This document shows, piece by piece, positions 7,671 through 12,068 of a DNA stretch of 12,068 bases (position 1 is its first letter; the number at the start of each line of letters is the position of its first letter). The position numbers and the translations under genes are program-made. Origin of the DNA: an uncultured bacterium (GTDB taxonomy: Bacteria > Patescibacteriota > Patescibacteriia > UBA1558 > GWA2-36-10); NCBI GenBank assembly GCA_937870675.1, contig CALMZN010000015.1:1-12068 (forward strand), read 5' to 3'. The notes under the pieces were generated by a model that was given only the letters and a program-made list of their open reading frames with translations, did not search any database and was not told the origin of the DNA.

Positions 7671-8519
7671 TTATTTTAATTTTTTGGGTTTATTTTTAGT
7701 GTGTAAAGTTTTTGCGTTTTTTTTGGTGATAACTTTTTTCCCGGTCTTAGCTTCAATTTGTTTGCGAGCATTACCAGCGATAGTCCCACCCTCATGCGCC
7801 ACTTGTCTATTTTCAGGAAAAGTCTTTGGTTGTTTTGCTTTTGATATTTCGGTAGTTGAGGTTTCTGCTAGCATATTTAGGACAATTTCTAAATTAGTCA
7901 TATTGTCTCGCAGATTTTCTTTTTTTAGATCTTTAATTTTTTTATAATCTTTTGTTTTTATCCCTGCCCAGGCAAAAGTAATATCATCAGTTAGAATAGC
8001 AAATTCTTCGGTAGTCAAAACACCTCTTTCTTGCCACTCATTTGTCAAATCTTTTCTAATTTCTATGCTTTTCAAACGTAAGTCAACCCAATTTTTGGAA
8101 TAGCCCTTTTTTAGGTACATCGCCATGGCTCTCTGGATAGCTTTTTCAGGATCTTCCGCCTCTTCAATCCTTTCATATCCTACTCGGGCCAGCCAGAGTT
8201 TGAATGGTTCAGCTTTAGGAGAGGGAATTGATTGAACAATACGAAGTATTACTTCGGTGTCAGCTATGTCAGTTTCGCGTTTTTTTCCATCTTCAGCGAC
8301 AATTTTCAACTGTACGATTTTTTCGTACACTTCACTTCCTTCATTTTTTAGTTTATTTTTTAAATCTGACCAGTATCTGCGAGGTATTGAGCTGCCGGTC
8401 AATACTTTAACGATATCAATGACAGAAAAATACCACGACTCCTTTTTATCGTCCCAATGCCTACGAATCTGCTTGCCTTCAAAGATTGCGACCGCTTTAT
8501 TTTTTGGTTGTTTTCTCAT
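7671..8519 (-). CDS. Bro-N / DinD-like protein (phage antirepressor-related)
   Basis: This 282-residue protein starts with a Bro-N-like domain: 'AVAIFEGKQIRRHWDDKKE' (about 9-27), 'WYFSVIDIVKVLTGSSIPRR' (29-48) and 'YWSDLKNKLKNEG' (49-61). Bro-N domains occur in baculovirus BRO proteins and phage antirepressors and are thought to bind DNA. The rest resembles E. coli DinD (SOS-induced, reported to act on RecA filaments): 'RAMAMYLKKGYSKNWVDLRL', then 'NLRDNMTNLEIVLNMLAE' (202-219) and 'GGTIAGNARKQIEAKTGKK' (244-262), ending in a lysine-rich tail. Many Patescibacteria carry close relatives of unknown role. The similarity was judged by eye. It is divergent from the GIY-YIG gene across a 319-bp spacer full of palindromes, which fits a DNA-binding regulator but does not prove it. 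The ATG has no evident ribosome binding site. Confidence 0.82.
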   Translation of the reverse strand: MRKQPKNKAVAIFEGKQIRRHWDDKKESWYFSVIDIVKVLTGSSIPRRYWSDLKNKLKNEGSEVYEKIVQLKIVAEDGKKRETDIADTEVILRIVQSIPSPKAEPFKLWLARVGYERIEEAEDPEKAIQRAMAMYLKKGYSKNWVDLRLKSIEIRKDLTNEWQERGVLTTEEFAILTDDITFAWAGIKTKDYKKIKDLKKENLRDNMTNLEIVLNMLAETSTTEISKAKQPKTFPENRQVAHEGGTIAGNARKQIEAKTGKKVITKKNAKTLHTKNKPKKLK

Positions 8520-8566
8520 ATGTTTAATGAAATTTATATTATCATCTTATAATAATATACTCATAA

Positions 8567-8598
8567 AAACAAGCCATTATTGCTTCTCAGGCTTGTTT
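8567..8598 (-). terminator. Possible leader hairpin/attenuator upstream of the Bro-N-like gene
   Basis: AAACAAGCC (8567-8575) pairs perfectly with GGCTTGTTT (8590-8598) across a 14-nt loop. Read on the minus strand, the right arm runs into TTTTT, the shape of an intrinsic terminator. It lies 48 bp upstream of the Bro-N-like start codon, so it could attenuate that gene or stop incoming leftward transcription. The loop is long and the stem modest, so the function is uncertain. Confidence 0.4.
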
Positions 8599-8603
8599 GG
8601 CAG

Positions 8604-8617
8604 AACTTTATAAAGTT
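8604..8617. promoter_or_regulatory. Perfect palindrome AACTTTATAAAGTT (copy 1)
   Basis: This is a 14-bp perfect palindrome without spacer. The same 14-bp core recurs 29 bp downstream (8633-8646). Paired identical palindromes between divergent genes are a common form of operator for a dimeric repressor. The binding protein is unknown; the adjacent Bro-N-like protein is the obvious candidate. Confidence 0.55.
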
Positions 8618-8631
8618 AGTCAAAATACGCG

Positions 8632-8647
8632 AAACTTTATAAAGTTT
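8632..8647. promoter_or_regulatory. Perfect palindrome AAACTTTATAAAGTTT (copy 2)
   Basis: This 16-bp perfect palindrome extends the core of copy 1 by one base on each side. The 29-bp offset from copy 1 is close to three helical turns, which would place two bound dimers on roughly the same DNA face. An AT-rich palindrome of this length can occur by chance; a repeated copy is harder to explain that way. Confidence 0.55.
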
Positions 8648-8670
8648 GGTGTTGGGGTTTATTTTCAAAC

Positions 8671-8687
8671 CGTGACATTTTGTCACG
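8671..8687. promoter_or_regulatory. Interrupted palindrome CGTGACATTTTGTCACG
   Basis: Arms of 7 bp (CGTGACA and TGTCACG) flank TTT. It is GC-richer than its surroundings and differs from the two palindromes just upstream, so it may be the site of a second regulator. It lies 60 bp before the -35 element of the rightward promoter and could also form a small hairpin in RNA. Confidence 0.5.
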
Positions 8688-8746
8688 ACCTCTTTTTGTA
8701 TGCTTAATGATATTAAAATTTTAGCTAATTTTAGCCATTTTATATA

Positions 8747-8775
8747 TTGATTATTTTTTCCGATTCTGTTATAAT
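8747..8775 (+). promoter_or_regulatory. Sigma70-like promoter for the GIY-YIG gene
   Basis: A -35 element TTGATT (8747-8752) is separated by 17 bp from a perfect -10 TATAAT (8770-8775), which is preceded by TGT, giving an extended -10. Transcription would begin near 8782, leaving a leader of about 57 nt before the ATG at 8839. This is the clearest promoter seen in the window. Confidence 0.72.
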
Positions 8776-8803
8776 TTTATCGTATTTACAGGGCTAAAGT
8801 AAG

Positions 8804-8832
8804 TTTTCTTAGCTGAAATACAAGTAAGAAAA
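8804..8832 (+). other. Short inverted repeat over the ribosome-binding region of the GIY-YIG gene
   Basis: TTTTCTTA (8804-8811) pairs with TAAGAAAA (8825-8832) across a 13-nt loop. The right arm ends 6 nt before the start codon and overlaps the only purine-rich sequence that could act as a ribosome binding site. The stem is AT-rich and weak, so it may be a coincidence. Confidence 0.3.
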
Positions 8833-8838
8833 GCGATT

Positions 8839-9129
8839 ATGTATGACAAAAAATATTTTGTCTATATTTTGACAAATAAAAATAATAAAGTTTTGTATAT
8901 CGGCATTACTAGTAATTTATTGGGTCGAATATTTCAGCATAAAGAGCAGGCAACAAAAGGTTTTACTAGTAGATATAATGTAGATAAGTTAGTTTATTAT
9001 GAAATTTACGAAGATGTTTATGAGGCCATTTCTAGAGAAAAGCAATTAAAATCAGGATCAAGACAGAAAAAGATAGATTTAGTGAATAATTTTAATAAAC
9101 AGTGGGAAGATTTGTATAATAAGCTATAA
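8839..9129 (+). CDS. GIY-YIG domain protein (small stand-alone nuclease-like)
   Basis: This 96-residue protein consists almost entirely of a single GIY-YIG domain: 'YFVYILTNKNNKVLYIGIT' (6-24) carries the two signature strands, Arg30 in 'NLLGRIFQH' and His34 follow, and 'AISREKQLKSGSRQKKIDLV' (63-82) supplies the conserved glutamate Glu67. The length matches the stand-alone UPF0213/YhbQ-like group, whose biological role is mostly unknown; nuclease activity is likely from the fold but not certain. Such genes are very common in Patescibacteria and often sit next to mobile or repeated DNA. Here the gene has its own strong promoter and is followed 8 bp after the stop by a palindromic repeat. The sequence AAGAAAAG upstream is at best a weak ribosome binding site. 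Confidence 0.93.
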   Translation: MYDKKYFVYILTNKNNKVLYIGITSNLLGRIFQHKEQATKGFTSRYNVDKLVYYEIYEDVYEAISREKQLKSGSRQKKIDLVNNFNKQWEDLYNKL

Positions 9130-9137
9130 ATATTTCC

Positions 9138-9211
9138 GTCATTGCGAGTGACAACGAAGCAATCCCAGTGAGATTGCCACGTCGTTCATTGCATTCACTC
9201 CTCGCAATGAC
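9138..9211. repeat. REP/MITE-like palindromic element with GTCATTGCGAG ends
   Basis: This 74-bp element is bounded by perfect 11-bp inverted repeats GTCATTGCGAG (9138-9148) and CTCGCAATGAC (9201-9211). An inner inverted repeat, GCAATC (9159-9164) / GATTGC (9172-9177), surrounds a small central loop. The arms between are imperfect; the right arm is longer and carries extra sequence. 'CATTGCGAGGAGCGAAGC...GCAATC'-type palindromes are known as dispersed repeats in many unrelated bacteria. It fills the gap between the GIY-YIG gene and the glycosyltransferase cluster, ends 11 bp before the next ATG, and would fold into a hairpin in the leader of that gene. Only one copy is in the window. Confidence 0.85.
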
Positions 9212-9222
9212 ATGTATGAATT

Positions 9223-10332
9223 ATGAAGATATTAATTGCTAGCGGAATTTTTACACCAGAAATAGGTGGTCCAGCCACCTATGTTCCGCTTATAGCTGAA
9301 CAATTTTTACATTTGGGTCACGAAGTGGCAGTGATAAGCTATTCTGATAAAGCCAGTTATGAGCAGGATAAGGCCTTGCCATATCCTGTCATGCGAATAG
9401 CGCGCTCCAATAAATTAAGCAATTACTGGCGTTATTTTATCACGCTTTTTAAGCTGGCGCCCAAATACGATCTGATTTATTGTTTTGATCATTTTAGCGC
9501 TGGCTTGCCAGTGGCCACGGTCAGTCGCATATTTGGCAAGCCACTGTATATCAGAGTGGGCGGTGATTTTATCTGGGAAAGATATGTGGAGCACGAATCT
9601 GTCACCTTGGAGCAATACTACGAGCAGGACTTATACAAAAAAGACATCAATCGTTTCAAAATCATAAATTGGGTGTTCCAAACCAGTCAAGGTATTATCT
9701 TTACTACGGAGTGGCAAAAAAATATTTTTGCTAAATATTATAGTTTAAAAAATAAAAAACTATTTGTTATCAATAATCCCATTGATCAAAAGTTAGATAT
9801 TCGGCGCGAGGAAAGTAATATTTCTAATGACATTATTTTTGCTGGGCGATTTATTAATAAAAATAATATTTTTAATTTAATTGACGGCTTTTCGGCTTGG
9901 TCGCAGAATAAACACAAATTAGTTTTAGTGGGCGAAGGGCCCTTGAAGGCAAAAATAGAAAAAATAATTGCCGAAAATAATTATAAAAATATTATAATTT
10001 TGGATAAATTGTCTCGACATGATTTGATAAAAAAAATGTCACAAAGCTGGTTAGTGGTTTTTCCATCACTTAGTGACATCAGCCCCAATACTATGTTGGA
10101 CTGCGTGCAAGCCAAGATTCCTTTTATCAGCTCTAAAGAAATTGGCTTTACTGGCTTGAAAAAAGATATAAAAATTTTTGACCCACAAAAAATTGAGGAA
10201 ATCACAATATGCCTGCAGGATTTGGCAGCCAAAAATAACTATACAAATTATTGTCAGAAAATAAAATCATTGAATTATGATTATTCTTATCACCAAGCCA
10301 CTGTCGATACTTTAAAAATATTGCAATCATGA
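9223..10332 (+). CDS. Glycosyltransferase family 4-like, with DX7D in place of EX7E
   Basis: This 369-residue GT-B protein begins 'MKILIASGIFTPEIGGPATY', the typical GT4 start with a glycine-rich acceptor loop. The donor-domain features are 'VINNPID' (182-188), 'IIFAGRFINKNNI' (204-216) and 'LVLVGEGPLKAKI' (233-245). At the place of the catalytic EX7E motif it has 'DISPNTMLD', Asp285 and Asp293, so both glutamates are replaced by aspartate with the spacing kept. It may still be active, or be altered in donor use; this is unresolved. The probable role is cytoplasmic assembly of a lipid-linked surface glycan. The ATG lies 11 bp after the palindromic repeat and has no recognisable Shine-Dalgarno sequence. 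Its TGA stop overlaps the next ATG (ATGA), implying translational coupling. Confidence 0.9.
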   Translation: MKILIASGIFTPEIGGPATYVPLIAEQFLHLGHEVAVISYSDKASYEQDKALPYPVMRIARSNKLSNYWRYFITLFKLAPKYDLIYCFDHFSAGLPVATVSRIFGKPLYIRVGGDFIWERYVEHESVTLEQYYEQDLYKKDINRFKIINWVFQTSQGIIFTTEWQKNIFAKYYSLKNKKLFVINNPIDQKLDIRREESNISNDIIFAGRFINKNNIFNLIDGFSAWSQNKHKLVLVGEGPLKAKIEKIIAENNYKNIIILDKLSRHDLIKKMSQSWLVVFPSLSDISPNTMLDCVQAKIPFISSKEIGFTGLKKDIKIFDPQKIEEITICLQDLAAKNNYTNYCQKIKSLNYDYSYHQATVDTLKILQS

Positions 10333-11405
10333 AAATATTATCTTTGGGCTTGGACAAAAAAATATTGGATCCACAATCGGCAGTAGCGCGAAGAGCTGTT
10401 GTTTTGGGTGATAAAGTTGAAAAATATATGGTTATTGTCCCCAGCGCTGAGCAAAGGGTTGATTTATCCGCCAAAGTATCAGTTTGGGGCATTGCTGGCG
10501 CTAATAAAGTCGTCACTCTATGGCGAATATATAAAAAAGCTAGCGCTTTATTAAAGCAAGAGAAATTTGATTTGATAACCGCGCAAGATAGCAGTTTTCT
10601 TGGTTTTTTGGGACTAAAATTAGCCAAAAAATTCCATCTGAAATATGAGACGCAGATTCATGGTTTTGAAAAAAACAGTGTATTGAGAGATTATTTAACC
10701 AGCCAGTGCTTGCAAAATGCTGATTTGGTGAGGGTGGTAAGCGCGCGCCTTAAAAATCAGATTAAAGAAAAATATCATTTGTTAGCTGATAAAATTTATA
10801 TAGCGCCAGTAGTAGTGGATACGGCTAATTTGCTGAACTCAGCGAGTATTGATTTACATAAAATTTATCCTAATCATTTTATTTTTTTGACAGTGGGCAG
10901 ATTGGTGCCGATCAAAAATATCGCCTTGCAGTTGCGGGCTATCAAAAAATTGAGTAATAAAGAAAAAATAAAATTAGTCATTGTTGGCGATGGATCAGAA
11001 AAAGATAGTTTAAAAAAATTGGCCTCTGATCTGAATATCAGAGAGCAGGTAATATTTTATGGCTGGCAGGATAAAATCGGCGATTTGTATCACAGCGCTG
11101 ATTGCCTGCTTTTGACTTCGGATAGCGAGGGCTATGGTCTGGTAGCGGTAGAAGCTAGGAATTGTGGCTTGCCAGTCATCATAACTGAGGTGGGTTGCGC
11201 TGATGAGGTGATAAAGGATAGCGCGCATGGCTTGGTCATCCCTACAAACGATCAAACAGCTCTAGTCCAAGCCATGGAAAAAATGAGACAGTCAGAATTT
11301 TATGATTCTATAAAAAATAATTTAGCGTCAGAAAAGAAAATTGATAATCAAGAAAGTTTTGATATTATCTTAAATCGATGGCAAACCTTGATAAAAAATT
11401 ATTAA
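10329..11405 (+). CDS. Glycosyltransferase family 4
   Basis: This 358-residue GT-B protein has a short N-terminal domain ('MKILSLGLDKKILDPQSAVA', lacking the usual glycine-rich loop) with 'HGFEKNSVLRDYL' (111-123) in the acceptor half. The donor half is canonical: 'TVGRLVPIKNIALQLRAI' (188-205), 'LVIVGDGSEKDSL' (216-228) and EX7E in 'EGYGLVAVE' (Glu267 and Glu275), followed by 'GLPVIITEVGCADEVI'. It should be a retaining sugar transferase using a nucleotide-sugar donor; the sugar is unknown. The 4-bp start overlap with the preceding gene and the 28-bp end overlap with the following one make this a compact three-glycosyltransferase operon, probably adding successive sugars to one glycan. Confidence 0.93.
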   Translation: MKILSLGLDKKILDPQSAVARRAVVLGDKVEKYMVIVPSAEQRVDLSAKVSVWGIAGANKVVTLWRIYKKASALLKQEKFDLITAQDSSFLGFLGLKLAKKFHLKYETQIHGFEKNSVLRDYLTSQCLQNADLVRVVSARLKNQIKEKYHLLADKIYIAPVVVDTANLLNSASIDLHKIYPNHFIFLTVGRLVPIKNIALQLRAIKKLSNKEKIKLVIVGDGSEKDSLKKLASDLNIREQVIFYGWQDKIGDLYHSADCLLLTSDSEGYGLVAVEARNCGLPVIITEVGCADEVIKDSAHGLVIPTNDQTALVQAMEKMRQSEFYDSIKNNLASEKKIDNQESFDIILNRWQTLIKNY

Positions 11406-12068
11406 TTCTCACCCAAAAAGTTGATAAAGATGACGCAGTTTTGGGTTTTTTTCATAATTGGATATTAGAGTTTTCCAAAAATTTTAGATTGGTCACGATT
11501 ATTTGTTTGCAAAAAGGTAATTATTCTTTGCCAAGCAATGTTCGTGTTCTATCTTTAGGAAAGGAAAAAAAACAGAATCGTTTTTTCTATGTGTCAAAAT
11601 TTTATAAATTTATTTGGCAGTACAGAAAAGATTATGATGTGGTTTTTGTGCACATGAATGCAGAGTATGTGATTCTTGGCTATTATTTGTGGAAGATTTT
11701 GGCCAAGAGAGTAGGGTTTTGGTATATGCACAAGAGTGTTACAGGTAAGTTGAGAATGGCTGAAAAATTTAGCGACTTAGTATTTACTGGTTCAAAAGAG
11801 AGTTTTCGTCTGCCCAGTAAAAAATTGAAAATTTTACATCATGGTATAGATGATAAGCTGTTTTTTTTCCAAGCAAAAGAAAATCATAATCAGATAAGAA
11901 TTTTGACTGTCAGCAGAATAGCGCCCACTAAACAAATTGATAAAATTATTAGTTTATTGCCCAATATAAAGAGTCATTCAGATAAAGAGGTAAAGTTAAA
12001 AATAATCGGGGAGCCCATTTTAGAATCAGATAAAATATATTTTCAAGAATTAAAAAAACAAGTGGTAG
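11378..12068 (+). CDS. Glycosyltransferase family 4, 3' end cut by the window edge
   Basis: An open frame of 230 codons runs from ATG 11378 to the window end with no stop. It reads 'MANLDKKLLILTQKVDKDDA', then 'VLGFFHNWILEFSK', 'DYDVVFVHMNAEYVILG' (86-102), 'WYMHKSVTGKLRMAEKFSD' (115-133), 'VFTGSKESFRLPS' (135-147), 'HHGID' (154-158) and 'LTVSRIAPTKQID' (176-188). The last is the start of the GT4 donor domain; the EX7E motif would lie beyond the edge. Proteins with this start are familiar in Patescibacterial glycan loci. The start overlaps the previous gene by 28 bp in another frame and fits the family's usual N-terminus. It contains A8 (11565-11572) and T8 (11861-11868) runs. Confidence 0.88.
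   Translation, partial: MANLDKKLLILTQKVDKDDAVLGFFHNWILEFSKNFRLVTIICLQKGNYSLPSNVRVLSLGKEKKQNRFFYVSKFYKFIWQYRKDYDVVFVHMNAEYVILGYYLWKILAKRVGFWYMHKSVTGKLRMAEKFSDLVFTGSKESFRLPSKKLKILHHGIDDKLFFFQAKENHNQIRILTVSRIAPTKQIDKIISLLPNIKSHSDKEVKLKIIGEPILESDKIYFQELKKQVV

Larger units (their letters stand above)
8520..8838. promoter_or_regulatory. Divergent intergenic region between the Bro-N-like and GIY-YIG genes
   Basis: This 319-bp stretch contains no convincing gene. It holds, from left to right: a hairpin with a T-run on the minus strand (8567-8598), two related perfect palindromes (8604-8617, 8632-8647), a short GGTTT/AAACC inverted repeat (8656-8671), a 17-bp interrupted palindrome (8671-8687), a sigma70-like promoter facing right (8747-8775) and a weak 8-bp inverted repeat just before the GIY-YIG start (8804-8832). 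The density of inverted repeats suggests a control region or a mobile-element end. Confidence 0.7.

Noticed and set aside
8257..8613. Plus-strand open frame of 118 codons opposite the Bro-N-like gene
   Set aside because: It is the antisense shadow of a gene with recognisable domains, and its end falls in the palindrome region.
8604..8687. The repeated palindromes as a CRISPR array
   Set aside because: Only two short copies, with perfect self-symmetry, a spacer of about 15 bp and no cas gene.
11565..11868. A8 and T8 runs in the last glycosyltransferase as phase-variation sites
   Set aside because: Runs of this length are expected in such AT-rich coding DNA and there is no sign of frame loss.

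Overview
The window looks like part of an AT-rich genome of the Candidate Phyla Radiation (Patescibacteria), probably a Falkowbacteria/Parcubacteria-like lineage. This is inferred from three things: a surface protein with the C-terminal 'DWTNGFLVSGL'-type ending often seen in those groups, a glycosyltransferase with an 'LTQKVDKDDAVLGFFHNW' start, and Bro-N/DinD-like and GIY-YIG genes of the kind common there. TGA and TAA both end genes normally, so the standard stop codons appear to hold. No rRNA, tRNA or CRISPR was seen, and no visible start codon has a clear GGAGG-type ribosome binding site.

Layout: (1) Bases 1 to about 86 are GC-rich and, in frame 3, encode the P-loop of an AAA-type ATPase. 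This fragment is fused abruptly to the body of a different gene and looks like a chimeric junction. (2) The 3' part of a Ser/Thr/Gly-rich secreted surface (S-layer-like) protein runs to 1390 and ends at a perfect 16-bp-stem terminator (1424-1460). (3) A tightly packed plus-strand unit (1512-6449) holds a membrane-anchored TPR protein and two paralogous O-antigen-ligase/polymerase-like (Wzy_C) membrane proteins with C-terminal TPR regions. (4) A minus-strand pair follows: a GT4 glycosyltransferase (7631-6441), whose 3' end overlaps the ligase gene by 9 bp, and an upstream Bro-N/DinD-like gene (8519-7671). (5) A 319-bp divergent spacer (8520-8838) carries three palindromes, a hairpin and a strong sigma70-like promoter. 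(6) A small GIY-YIG protein (8839-9129) is followed by a 74-bp REP/MITE-like palindromic repeat (9138-9211). (7) Three overlapping plus-strand GT4 glycosyltransferases (9223 to the window end) close the window; the last one is cut by the edge.

Taken together, the window is a cell-surface glycan locus. Four GT-B glycosyltransferases could build a glycan on a lipid carrier, and the two Wzy_C proteins could polymerise it or transfer it to an acceptor. The neighbouring Ser/Thr-rich surface protein is a plausible acceptor, with membrane-associated TPR domains as scaffolds. This coupling is inferred from gene order and families. The Bro-N/GIY-YIG/palindrome stretch looks like an accessory insert within the glycan locus.
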